From positions 1 through 64,000 of the forward strand of contig CAKOXW010000004.1 of NCBI GenBank assembly GCA_934130375.1: 64,000 nucleotides of DNA, given 5' to 3'. Each line of letters opens with the position of its first letter. The first letter of the stretch is position 1. The notes below the pieces were generated by a model. That model had not been told where the DNA came from. It saw only the letters and a program-made list of their open reading frames with translations, and searched no databases. Source of the stretch: an uncultured Bacilli bacterium. GTDB lineage: Bacteria > Bacillota_I > Bacilli_A > RF39 > UBA660. Position numbers and translations under genes: made by a program. Below, piece after piece: positions 22,846-31,387 of the stretch.

Positions 22846-24122
22846 TGGATATCTTTATCAAAATTATTAAGATTATTTTGTATGCCTTCAGCTCTTTTTG
22901 TTATTTCTTTACAATACTTATCATACTTATAGAGTTCCTTAATTTTAGGTTGTATATCATTTATTTCAGCAAATATTTCATTTTTCTTATCTTCAGTCTT
23001 TGCTCGATGATATCTTTTCCAAAGATTTTCTCTTTTACCCTTTAATTTACTTAATTCATTAGAGTTATTTTTAACAAAGTTATCTAAATCTTCTTTAGTA
23101 ACAATATTCTTTTCATGCATAAATCTAACTTGTTGTGAAGTTTGTTCTAATTTATAAACTTCTTTTCTGATAGAATATGGAAGATATTGCTTAGGATGTT
23201 TCTTTGGAAATACTCCTAATAAATAGCAATAGTATAAATATAATCCATATATTCCTTTATATGGTTTATTAGTCCTAGAATATTCTTCAAATATAGATTT
23301 TTGTGACATAGGTTTAAATGCAATTTGTCTTGATAAATATAATCGTTGGTTTAGTCTTTCTTTTGAATATTCTTTACCAAATACATTTTCTATCCTAACT
23401 TTATTCTCACCATCTCTATAAATAGTTATTACACCATTACGAGAATATACTTTATAACCTAATGATCTCATTCTCTCAAATAGTTGTTTTAAAGTTACTG
23501 AATAGCTAATTACATTATCTAAATCTTCTTTAAGAGTTTTGTAATATTCATCATTTGAAATACTTCTGGTATAACTCCTTTTATAAAACTTATCTTCATC
23601 TAAAACAGATAGTCCGTATTCTGAACATAGCGAATCAAAAATGTGTCTTATCTTTGATATATTGGTAAGATTGTTATTATATTTCTTACCACTTTTAAAA
23701 GAAACAGAGTTGATTATGAAATGGTTGTGAATGTGATTTGTATTTTGATGTGTTGCAATAACCACTTCATAATCTTTAAACATTTCTTCTGCAAATTTAA
23801 CTCCAATCTCATGAGCAATGTCAGGAGTAACTTCTCCTTCTTTAAATGACTGATAACCATGATAAGCGAGAACTCCGTCTTTCTTTCGAAATCTTTCTTT
23901 GGTGAACTCCATATCGTCACAAGGATTATCTTCATCACAATTTAAGCAACTGACATAACAAACTTTTTCTTGTTTAAAATTATAATCTTTAATAGGTTCT
24001 TCTAAATAACTATATGACTCTCTATTACCATAATTTTTATTAAAAGTTTTTTCAGGATTGATGATATAATTTATAGACTGCTTTAAATTATTCTTAATAC
24101 TCCAAATTGATGTTGTCGCCAT
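22815..24122 (-). CDS. MOBP-type relaxase (Relaxase/Mobilisation nuclease domain)
   Basis: 435 residues from the ATG at 24122. MATTSIWSIKNNLKQSINYI, a cysteine pair region, then VIATHQNTNHIHNHFIINS, the three-His metal site of MOBP-type relaxases, and the following KYNNN..NI.KIR segment. The C-terminal half is a coiled coil. It nicks oriT and carries the strand into the recipient, using the transfer apparatus of a helper element. It belongs to a different relaxase family from that in unit 1. An oriT candidate lies just upstream. Confidence 0.9.
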   Translation of the reverse strand: MATTSIWSIKNNLKQSINYIINPEKTFNKNYGNRESYSYLEEPIKDYNFKQEKVCYVSCLNCDEDNPCDDMEFTKERFRKKDGVLAYHGYQSFKEGEVTPDIAHEIGVKFAEEMFKDYEVVIATHQNTNHIHNHFIINSVSFKSGKKYNNNLTNISKIRHIFDSLCSEYGLSVLDEDKFYKRSYTRSISNDEYYKTLKEDLDNVISYSVTLKQLFERMRSLGYKVYSRNGVITIYRDGENKVRIENVFGKEYSKERLNQRLYLSRQIAFKPMSQKSIFEEYSRTNKPYKGIYGLYLYYCYLLGVFPKKHPKQYLPYSIRKEVYKLEQTSQQVRFMHEKNIVTKEDLDNFVKNNSNELSKLKGKRENLWKRYHRAKTEDKKNEIFAEINDIQPKIKELYKYDKYCKEITKRAEGIQNNLNNFDKDIQKEKDNSRSL

Positions 24123-24146
24123 TATAGGCATTTCCTTTCTTTTGGA

Positions 24147-24174
24147 GTGGTGGGAGTAATACCACCTTGCTTGC
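24147..24174. other. Possible oriT of unit 2
   Basis: Inverted repeat GTGGT/ACCAC with a 9-base loop followed by CTTGCTTGC, between TnpV and the MOBP relaxase start. Position and dyad-plus-nick layout fit an oriT; the nick sequence is not proven. Confidence 0.4.
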
Positions 24175-24185
24175 TTATGACAACA

Positions 24186-24539
24186 TCAGACATAAATTAA
24201 CTCTTTTAGAATAATTTCTTCTGCAGTATTATTATAATTATTCATCAATTTTACCCATTCAATTTGATTAATTTTTTTACTTTTTTCGGATAGTTTTTCA
24301 TCATTTTTAATATAATTATCCATTAAATTTTTTAATCTTTCTTCACATTCAATACTAACTGAAAGAAGATGATTTGTTAGTTCATTCTTCATTAAAAGTG
24401 TCTGATATAACCCTTTTTTGTGTCCCTTAATATAGTTTAATCGCAAGTAACCATACTTGTTTATTTCTCCATAATTTTGATTTTTTATCACTAAATTAGG
24501 TAATAAATAATCTCCAATTTTTTTATAATCAGTATTCAT
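24186..24539 (-). CDS. tnpV: TnpV-family transposon protein
   Basis: 117 residues. YLLPNLVIKNQ, INKYGYLRLNYIKGHKKGLY, LTNHLLSVSIECEERL and a final AEEIILKELIYV reproduce the TnpV pattern known from Tn4451/Tn4453-like mobilizable transposons. The function of TnpV is not established. It lies between the recombinase (3 bases away) and the relaxase in the same direction. Confidence 0.8.
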   Translation of the reverse strand: MNTDYKKIGDYLLPNLVIKNQNYGEINKYGYLRLNYIKGHKKGLYQTLLMKNELTNHLLSVSIECEERLKNLMDNYIKNDEKLSEKSKKINQIEWVKLMNNYNNTAEEIILKELIYV

Positions 24540-24542
24540 AAT

Positions 24543-26378
24543 TTAATCAAATCCCTTCTTATTTTCTAATAATTTATTTGTTTTGTAGCTAATAATTCCA
24601 TATTTATCTTTAACATTATCTACTATTATAGGGAACTTTTCTTTTAATGAAATTGCTACAAATCTTATAATTTTTTCATTTTCTTTTGGTTGATATTCTA
24701 AAATAACTTCATTAGTTTCTTCATCAATTGTTTCATACATTTCATAAAAAGATGTTTCAAAATGTTCATTCATTTTAGATAAATATTTATCTAATTGTTC
24801 TTCATTCATTCTGCCACCTTTAATAGTTTTTTCTTCATTAACAACCATAACAGGTACTGCAACATCAAAGATACCTCTTTCATAAAACTTTACTAATTGT
24901 CTTATAAATCCGTTTCTAAAATTAATTTTTTCAAGAATTAAATTACCTTTACTATCTTTTTTAATCTCAATAGTATCAATAAATTTTGATATAAATTCTT
25001 GCTTTTCAGACTTATCCATACCATTCCATTTAGTTTTTAAAACAGTATTTAAAGTATCAAGTCTAATCATTTTTTCTCTTTCTAAATCTCTTTGTGCGAG
25101 TAATTCGTGTGGAGAGTAGTTAAAAGTTTCTAAATTAACTAACTCTAATTTTTTGCTTTCAAGGTTATCAAGTTTATCTTCAATTAGTTTATAATCTTCT
25201 TTAAAATCATCAATTTCTACAATGCCTTTAATATACAAATCTTTAATTCTATTTCTTTGTTTCTCTAAATCTCTAATCTCTTTATCAATAGAAGTAGTAT
25301 CAATATTATTTGTTTTATCTTCTAAAACAGGTAGAAAGAACTTTTTAACTGCCATATCATATTCTAATAAATCATAGATAAAATCTCTTAATAAATGTTC
25401 TACATGGTCTTCATTAAAGTTAATGTGGCAATGTTCACAAGTATAATACATATACTTTCTTTTAGTACCACCAGAACCTTTACATTTCATAATACGGCTA
25501 CAATTAGGACACTTTAATCTTTGAAAGAAAGTATAAACTCTATCTCTAGTATAAGTTCTTTGATTTCTTTCTTTTTGTCTTTGACATTCTTCCCATTTCG
25601 CACGAGATATGATAGGTTCTACAACATTCATATAAACTATTGGTTCTAAATTTTCTTGTTTACCAATTCGTTTATATTGTTCATAATCTCCCATATAGAT
25701 TTTATTATCAATAATTTTTTGAATAGTTGTATCTTTCCAATTCTTTTTAGGGAAAATATTGTTTTCTTTAAAGTAGTTAGCAATTTGCTGAAAACTTTTA
25801 CCTTCCAAATACATATCAAATATCTTTTCTACATAGGGACGAGTAGCATTATCTATAATCATTTTTTTATCTTCTGCACCCTTATAACCAAATGGTCGCT
25901 GTCCTGGAATATGACCTGATTTAATGGCTCCATTTAAGCCAAATTTAGTTCTTTCTGATACGATTTCTATTTCTAGTTGAGATAATACTGTAAGCATTCT
26001 TACAAAGAATCTACCATTAGCAGTAGAGGTATTAACATCATCTCTATCACATAGTAGAAAGCAATTATATTGTTCTAGTACTGAAATTAATTCTTCTAAA
26101 TCTCTAACACTTCTTGTTATTCTATCTAATTTGTAGGCAACAATATAATTAAGTTTTCCTTCCTTCATATCTTTAAGCATTTCTTGAAACTGTGGTCTAT
26201 GTTCCATATCTTTTGCAGATATTCCTGCATCTTTATAGACCTTATAAACTTCTAACTCCTTAAACTTACATAACTCTCTTAATTTTTCTTCTTGTTCTCC
26301 AAGTGAAAATCCTTCTCTTGCTTGATCTTCGGTTGAAACACGAATATAAATTCCTGCAACTTTCCTTTCATTATCCAT
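24543..26378 (-). CDS. Large serine recombinase of unit 2
   Basis: 611 residues from the ATG at 26378 (AAAGGAGATTGATAATT). YIRVSTEDQAREGFS with the catalytic Ser, KDAGISAKDMEHRPQF, AYKLDRITRSVRDL; Recombinase domain with IPGQRPFGYKGAEDKK and NKIYMGDY; zinc ribbon CPNCSRIMKCKG ... YTCEHCH; long coiled coil and a ~150-residue C-terminal domain. It is the intact counterpart of the frameshifted recombinase of unit 1 and shows what that gene should encode. Catalyses integration and excision of unit 2. Confidence 0.93.
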   Translation of the reverse strand: MDNERKVAGIYIRVSTEDQAREGFSLGEQEEKLRELCKFKELEVYKVYKDAGISAKDMEHRPQFQEMLKDMKEGKLNYIVAYKLDRITRSVRDLEELISVLEQYNCFLLCDRDDVNTSTANGRFFVRMLTVLSQLEIEIVSERTKFGLNGAIKSGHIPGQRPFGYKGAEDKKMIIDNATRPYVEKIFDMYLEGKSFQQIANYFKENNIFPKKNWKDTTIQKIIDNKIYMGDYEQYKRIGKQENLEPIVYMNVVEPIISRAKWEECQRQKERNQRTYTRDRVYTFFQRLKCPNCSRIMKCKGSGGTKRKYMYYTCEHCHINFNEDHVEHLLRDFIYDLLEYDMAVKKFFLPVLEDKTNNIDTTSIDKEIRDLEKQRNRIKDLYIKGIVEIDDFKEDYKLIEDKLDNLESKKLELVNLETFNYSPHELLAQRDLEREKMIRLDTLNTVLKTKWNGMDKSEKQEFISKFIDTIEIKKDSKGNLILEKINFRNGFIRQLVKFYERGIFDVAVPVMVVNEEKTIKGGRMNEEQLDKYLSKMNEHFETSFYEMYETIDEETNEVILEYQPKENEKIIRFVAISLKEKFPIIVDNVKDKYGIISYKTNKLLENKKGFD

Positions 26379-26417
26379 AATTATCAATCTCCTTTCTTTT
26401 AGTAATGAAAGGCACCA

Positions 26418-26452
26418 AAGTAAAAAGGTGTCACATAACAAGGACACCTTTG
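26418..26452 (-). terminator. Hairpin between the 90-residue gene and the recombinase
   Basis: AAAGGTGTC/GACACCTTT, 9-bp perfect stem, 10-base loop, with a short T-rich tail on the minus strand. Same position as the hairpin at 19351-19397. Confidence 0.6.
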
Positions 26453-26518
26453 AATAATTGATTATTTTATACGACAAAAACAATCAATATTGTGGGAGTA
26501 TATAAACTCACCAATTCA

Positions 26519-26791
26519 TTAATGCCTTGCTATGTACTCTGATAATTCAGACAATGGGATTTTCTTCTTTAAATTCCCTATATAAAAATGTTTCTGCTCA
26601 TTGAAGAATAGGTATAACTTATCTTCAATAATTACTTTATGTGGTTCTACATACGCTAAATTGGTATGTTCCACAATCCTTAAGTATCCTTCAATTATTT
26701 GATAGGATTTCTTATTAAATTTGCAAGACCAATTAATTTTGGCTTTGAGTTCATCACTCATATTGATTTTCTTTTTTACGATATTAATCAT
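26519..26791 (-). CDS. Conserved small protein next to LSR (paralogue of the gene at 19458)
   Basis: 90 residues, ATG at 26791 after AAAGGGTGTG. Begins MINIVKKKINMSDEL and contains NLAYVEPHKVIIED, the block shared with the unit 1 copy, and ends LSELSEYIARH. Between them the two proteins differ considerably, so the family has been diverging for some time. It directly follows the tRNA-Gly terminator. No recognised domain; an LSR accessory factor is the best guess from position. Confidence 0.72.
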   Translation of the reverse strand: MINIVKKKINMSDELKAKINWSCKFNKKSYQIIEGYLRIVEHTNLAYVEPHKVIIEDKLYLFFNEQKHFYIGNLKKKIPLSELSEYIARH

Positions 26792-26823
26792 ACCACATCA
26801 CACCCTTTCTTTGCAATAGCAAC

Positions 26824-26846
26824 AAAAAAATCAACTTGCGTTGATT
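26824..26846 (-). terminator. Terminator of tRNA-Gly
   Basis: AATCAAC/GTTGATT with a 4-base loop and seven T on the minus strand. Closely similar in sequence to the terminator of RNA copy C (AATCAATC/GATTGATT), which supports a common origin of the two unit boundaries. Confidence 0.8.
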
Positions 26847-26884
26847 TAATCATTAACATCGCTTGGTGCGACGATTTTATCTTT

Positions 26885-26959
26885 TGGAGCAAGTGATGGG
26901 AATCGAACCCACGTCTCAGCCTTGGCAAGGCCACGTACTAGCCGTTGTACTACACCTGC
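26885..26959 (-). tRNA. tRNA-Gly (GCC)
   Basis: 75 bases with encoded CCA. Acceptor GCAGGTG/CACTTGC, D-arm GTAC/GTAC, anticodon loop TTGCCAA (anticodon GCC) and T-loop TTCGATT in GTGGG/CCCAT. All arms fold normally. It flanks unit 2 and is the likely anchor of the element array. Confidence 0.96.
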
Positions 26960-27003
26960 ATAAATATGCCTTTTTCATTAAAAGCATATTTATAATAACA
27001 CAT

Positions 27004-28677
27004 TTATTTAATATATTCAAGAATTTTTGAAACTTTTATTTCTAAATTTTCATCACTATCTCTTCTTTTTAACTCAATAATTCCTTCTGATGCCCTTTTC
27101 CCAACTACAATTCTATATGGAACACCAATTAAATCCATATCATTTAGTTTAACACCAAGTCTTTCATTTCTATCATCTAATATAGTATCTATATTATTTT
27201 TCATTAATTCATCATACAAATCATTTGCAACTGTATTTTGAATTTCATCCTTAGTATTAACAATTACAATACTTGTTTTAAAAGGCGCAATCGCATCTGG
27301 CCATATTATGCCTTTATCATCATTATGTTGTTCAACTACTGCTGCCATACATCTTCCAAGTCCGATACCATATGAACCCATTACAACTGGTTTTAGATTA
27401 TTAAATTCATCACTATAATTTAATCCTAAAGCTTCTGAATATTTTGTACCAAGTTTAAATGTATTACCTATTTCTATACCTTTTTTAAAGTATAATCTTC
27501 CTCCACAATTTGGACAAATATCTCCTTCTTTTACATTAACTATATCTGCTACTATATCATAATTAATATCTTTAACATTGGCATTTATATAATGATACCC
27601 TTCTTTATTTGCACCACAACAGAAATTCTTCATTTTAAGTACTTCTTCATCAATTACAACCTTAGCATTTAAATTAATTGGCCCAGTATAACCAGGAACT
27701 GCATTTGAAGTAGCAATAAGTTCATCATTTGCAAAAGATATTTCCTTAGCATTTAATACTTTTAAAGCCTTAACCTCATTTAGTTCCCTATCTCCCCTTA
27801 CAAAGAATATTACTAGAGACCCATCAACATTCATAAGCAATGCTTTAACACTATCTTGAATATCTATATTTAAGAAATTGCATACATCTTCAATTGTTTC
27901 TTTATTTTTAGTTTCTATAAGTTCGATATTTTTCTCTTCTTTATTGTCATTCTCATTTACTATATGTTTTGTAACCTCAATATTTGATGCGAAATCGCAT
28001 TTATCACATAATACTAAAGTATCTTCTCCTATTTCAGTTAATGCTTGGAACTCCTCTGATAAAAGGCCACCCATTACACCAGTATCTGCTCTTACTATTT
28101 TGTAATTTATTCCAATTCTATCAAATATTCTTTTATATGCATTAAATACTTTTTCATATGATTTGTCTAAGCCTTCTAAATCTTTATCAAATGAATATGC
28201 ATCCTTCATAACAAATTCTCTTACTCTAATCAAACCATATCTTGGTCTTGGCTCATCTCTAAATTTAGTTTGAAATTGATATAGAGTATAAGGCATATCT
28301 TTATATGATTTAATACATGATAAACTTGCAATAGTAAATAATTCCTCATGAGTTGGCCCAAGAATATAGTCTCTATTAAATCTATCTTTTAAAGAAAATA
28401 CACTACTACCAAAACTATCAGTTCTACCAGTTTGAGCATATATTTCACGTGGAATTAACGTAGGCATAGATAATTCCAATAAGCCTTCTTTGTTTAATTC
28501 CTCTCTAATTATTGATTCAATATTTTTTAATACTTTATAACCTATAGGCAAATACATATAAACACCAGCAGAACTTTTCTTAATCATTCCACTTCTCACA
28601 AGTAATTTACCACTAATGGCTTCTTCATCTTTAACATCTTCTCTAATTGTGTAAAAATAATTATTTTTTAATTTCAT
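27004..28677 (-). CDS. proS: Prolyl-tRNA synthetase
   Basis: 557 residues, the bacterial-type enzyme with an editing domain inserted between motifs 2 and 3. Charges tRNA-Pro. Seen: YLPIGYKVL and the class II motif 1 region, TGRTDSFGSSVF, motif 2 FRDEPRPRYGLIRVREF, a Cys-rich pair (CDKC, CPNCGG), and motif 3 GSYGIGLGRCMAAVVEQ. The ATG at 28677 starts MKLKNNYFYTIRED, the usual N-terminus, although its site (AAGGTCGTGA) is weak. A TATAAT box lies at 28699-28704. Single chromosomal gene. Confidence 0.97.
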   Translation of the reverse strand: MKLKNNYFYTIREDVKDEEAISGKLLVRSGMIKKSSAGVYMYLPIGYKVLKNIESIIREELNKEGLLELSMPTLIPREIYAQTGRTDSFGSSVFSLKDRFNRDYILGPTHEELFTIASLSCIKSYKDMPYTLYQFQTKFRDEPRPRYGLIRVREFVMKDAYSFDKDLEGLDKSYEKVFNAYKRIFDRIGINYKIVRADTGVMGGLLSEEFQALTEIGEDTLVLCDKCDFASNIEVTKHIVNENDNKEEKNIELIETKNKETIEDVCNFLNIDIQDSVKALLMNVDGSLVIFFVRGDRELNEVKALKVLNAKEISFANDELIATSNAVPGYTGPINLNAKVVIDEEVLKMKNFCCGANKEGYHYINANVKDINYDIVADIVNVKEGDICPNCGGRLYFKKGIEIGNTFKLGTKYSEALGLNYSDEFNNLKPVVMGSYGIGLGRCMAAVVEQHNDDKGIIWPDAIAPFKTSIVIVNTKDEIQNTVANDLYDELMKNNIDTILDDRNERLGVKLNDMDLIGVPYRIVVGKRASEGIIELKRRDSDENLEIKVSKILEYIK

Positions 28678-28707
28678 AAAAATCACGACCTTATTCGTAT
28701 TATAACA

Positions 28708-28732
28708 CAAAAAAACAGACTACTACTAGTCT
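28708..28732 (-). terminator. Terminator of the LtaS-like gene
   Basis: AGACTA/TAGTCT stem with a 4-base loop and a T run on the minus strand, overlapping the last codons of the LtaS-like gene. Confidence 0.8.
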
Positions 28733-30711
28733 ATTTTTTCTTCTAAATCACTTTTTACATAGTTAGAGTCTTTGTCTTCTTCATTTGGTTTAAATAATTT
28801 CTTATAATAGTTATTTTGAAGTACCATGTTTGATATTTTAAATTGATTATCTACTAAATTATTTAATTTTGCAATATACTCTTCATCTACTTCTATACCC
28901 TCATACCTTGGTATTATTTCTGAAGTAACAGAATTATATTTAACTTTATCACTAATCCAGCTTCTATTAGCAAGGACAACTAAACCTTCTTTATCAGATA
29001 ATAAGTCTTGTCCCATTATTAACCTTGAATCATATTCGATTCCAAATAGGTTAAGAATTGTTGGAAGAACATCAGGATTAGAGCCAACCTTATCAACTTC
29101 AATTGTTTCCATTCTGTTATTCCATATAATTAAATCAGAGTGGTATAACTCAAATGCATCATCACGGTCTATTGTTGCAACTTCATTTATATTAGCATTA
29201 CTTAATCCGTATGGGTAATGGTCAGGTGTTAAGACAATTACTGTATCATCTAATTTCCCTGCTTCTTCTAATCTTTTTATTAATAATTCTAAGGCTCTAT
29301 CTACTTCTATATTTCCAGCAATATAACCTTTTACTTTATCTGAATAAGGTAAATCTTCAACTAAATCCCAGTTCTTTTGAACTATCTTATTAGTTGCTTT
29401 AGCATAACTTAAATGTCCACTTAAAGTAATATAATATGTGAAAAATGGTGTTTCGCTATCCATATATTCATCTGTTGTGATATCAACCATGTCTAAATCA
29501 CTTTCATGAAATGTACCACATGGTAAATTAAGTCCGTAATAGCATGCTTTAAAATTTGGATACCCAAGAGATTTAAAATATAATCTTCTATTGTAATAAT
29601 CTCCATTATAATTATGATAAACATTTATATTATAATCTTTAAATGAATTGATAAATAGATATGGACTATAAACGTCTTTAGCAGCATACAATGTCAAGGT
29701 ATCTCCCCTACTTGATATTAATGACCACTCTGTTCTAAACTCACCATCAGCAGTACTTGCAGGATATAATGGGGAATAATAATTTGTAAAATTAAAACCG
29801 CTATTTGCAAGTTTATACAATGTTGGTGTTAAATCTTTATCAATCGCAATCGGATCAAAAGATTCTGCTAAGAAAAATACTACATTCTTGCCATTAAACA
29901 TACCAGTATAATTATTCTTCTTTGTACCAATTACGTTAGAAAAATAATTATGTAATGTTTTGATCGTATCATTTTTCTCGTTATTTATTAATTCTTCGAA
30001 ATTAATATCAATAGTATTGTAATCAGCTTCTTCTGGTACGTTATTATCTTTTCCAATATCTATTTCAATTTTCTTTTCTTTTAAACCAAATATACTTCTT
30101 TCCAAATCTAAATTCATTGTTGTTAGTAATCCAAATTTTTTAGCAGACAATATTGGAGCATGCGTGTTAAAAAATAGATTATAAGATGAATATATTGCTT
30201 TATTATCAAAGAATAAAAACATTGTTGAAAAGTTTATAAACATAAAGAATATTAAAATATACAAAGATATATTTCCTATGCTACTTCTCTTAAAATCAAA
30301 GAATTTTTTCTTAAACACAAAAAACAAGACAAATGGCACAGTTAAACATATATAATTATATAAACTACCAACTATAGTAGATAAAATTGTTCTCCAAAAT
30401 TCAAACACTTGACCACCATTGGTCATTGAATATATAGAAAAAACACTATTATACACTTGAAAATATACCATTTGCGCAAAAAATATAAAATATAAAAACG
30501 AAAGCAATATTGTTGATAATATTTTATTAATTTTCTCGCTAAATGTAGTTGTTATCATATAAATAACAAGTGCTATTGGCAAACAAAACAGTAACATTTC
30601 GTTAAAATCCGAATCAATTATATTTTTAAAAACTGTCATTTTATATATACATTCAAAAGAAATAATCGCAAAAACCCAATATATGAGTAAATTAATTTTT
30701 CTTTTTTTCAT
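28726..30711 (-). CDS. LtaS-like phosphoglycerol transferase (sulfatase fold)
   Basis: 661 residues. Five transmembrane helices in the first ~170 residues are followed by an outer sulfatase-type domain: NVVFFLAESFDP, then PLYPASTADGEFRTEW with the expected nucleophilic Thr, DLDMVDITTDEY, YITLSGHLSY and VIVLTPDHYPYG. That is the LtaS family order: metal-binding Glu, Thr, and Asp-His. These enzymes build lipoteichoic acid from phosphatidylglycerol at the outer face of the membrane. Whether this one is the primary synthase is unknown. GGAAGTGATT precedes the ATG. Confidence 0.88.
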   Translation of the reverse strand: MKKRKINLLIYWVFAIISFECIYKMTVFKNIIDSDFNEMLLFCLPIALVIYMITTTFSEKINKILSTILLSFLYFIFFAQMVYFQVYNSVFSIYSMTNGGQVFEFWRTILSTIVGSLYNYICLTVPFVLFFVFKKKFFDFKRSSIGNISLYILIFFMFINFSTMFLFFDNKAIYSSYNLFFNTHAPILSAKKFGLLTTMNLDLERSIFGLKEKKIEIDIGKDNNVPEEADYNTIDINFEELINNEKNDTIKTLHNYFSNVIGTKKNNYTGMFNGKNVVFFLAESFDPIAIDKDLTPTLYKLANSGFNFTNYYSPLYPASTADGEFRTEWSLISSRGDTLTLYAAKDVYSPYLFINSFKDYNINVYHNYNGDYYNRRLYFKSLGYPNFKACYYGLNLPCGTFHESDLDMVDITTDEYMDSETPFFTYYITLSGHLSYAKATNKIVQKNWDLVEDLPYSDKVKGYIAGNIEVDRALELLIKRLEEAGKLDDTVIVLTPDHYPYGLSNANINEVATIDRDDAFELYHSDLIIWNNRMETIEVDKVGSNPDVLPTILNLFGIEYDSRLIMGQDLLSDKEGLVVLANRSWISDKVKYNSVTSEIIPRYEGIEVDEEYIAKLNNLVDNQFKISNMVLQNNYYKKLFKPNEEDKDSNYVKSDLEEKID

Positions 30712-30853
30712 TCTTAATCACTTCCAATATACCTTATTATATTTTACACTAAAAACAAGTGCTTGTCTATACATTTAGAAATACTTAATTATTTAATAAA
30801 TTTGACAAATTATTATTTTTATGTATAATATTGCATGAAAAAGGGAGGTTTAT

Positions 30854-31192
30854 ATGTCAGAATTTTACGAATTAACAAATGATTATTATTTAAATTGCAC
30901 TTCTAATTGTGCAGCAGAATTAGCAGAAATTAGGGAAACTTTAATTAGTCTTGATAGTGAATATTCAAGTAAAGATGAAGAAATAGCAAAGTTAAAGGCT
31001 CAAATTAAAGAATTGAAGGCTCAAATCAAAAATGCTAAGAAAGAAAAAAGAGTTATTGCAAAAGAAATAACTAAAAATGAAAGATATCTAGAAGTAGATG
31101 TTAGATTTTTAGAGGATTTAAATAGAGGTATGGCAAATAGAGGTGGAAAACACCTTGTTGACTACCAAGGAAGACATGTAAAAACAAAATAG
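30854..31192 (+). CDS. Coiled-coil protein, 112 residues
   Basis: GGGAGGTTTAT before the ATG, with a TATAAT-like box about 25 bases upstream, and a terminator right after. The middle is a regular coiled coil with a repeated KLKAQIKELKAQIK heptad pattern; two Cys lie near the N-terminus (NCTSNC). Basic C-terminus. No recognised family. Monocistronic, chromosomal. Confidence 0.7.
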   Translation: MSEFYELTNDYYLNCTSNCAAELAEIRETLISLDSEYSSKDEEIAKLKAQIKELKAQIKNAKKEKRVIAKEITKNERYLEVDVRFLEDLNRGMANRGGKHLVDYQGRHVKTK

Positions 31193-31216
31193 AAATCAAT
31201 TAGATTTCTATTTTTA
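31188..31216 (+). terminator. Terminator of the coiled-coil gene
   Basis: AATAGAAATC/GATTTCTATT perfect stem, 5-base loop, then a T run; overlaps the stop codon. Confidence 0.85.
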
Positions 31217-31220
31217 TTTG

Positions 31221-31244
31221 AAAATAAAAACCCATTAAAGGGTT
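31221..31244 (-). terminator. Terminator of tRNA-Cys
   Basis: AACCC/GGGTT with a 6-base loop and a T-rich tail on the minus strand, 13 bases after the tRNA. Confidence 0.7.
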
Positions 31245-31256
31245 AATTTTAAAATT

Positions 31257-31330
31257 TGGAGGGCCTAGTCGGATTTGAACCAACGCTCGGGGAGTTGCAG
31301 TCCCATGCCTTACCACTTGGCTATAGGCCC
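31257..31330 (-). tRNA. tRNA-Cys (GCA)
   Basis: 74 bases with encoded CCA. Acceptor GGGCCTA/TAGGCCC, anticodon loop CTGCAAC (anticodon GCA), T-arm GTTGG-TTCAAAT-CCGAC. Normal cloverleaf. Confidence 0.96.
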
Positions 31331-31387
31331 ATCACAGTGATAATTGTACCATACTACCACTGTATTATCAATATTTTTTTGATTTTT

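Larger units (their letters stand above)
19950..26884. mobile_element. Unit 2: LSR/TnpV/MOBP mobilizable element beside tRNA-Gly
   Basis: From the 3' end of tRNA-Gly down to RNA copy C. Minus-strand order is 90-residue protein, large serine recombinase, TnpV, MOBP-type relaxase; at the far end on the plus strand are an ATPase/TOPRIM-like pair, a broken zinc-ribbon gene and a repeat protein. The layout mirrors unit 1 although the relaxase family differs, which suggests exchange of mobilization modules. Ends are inferred from neighbouring RNA genes. Confidence 0.6.
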
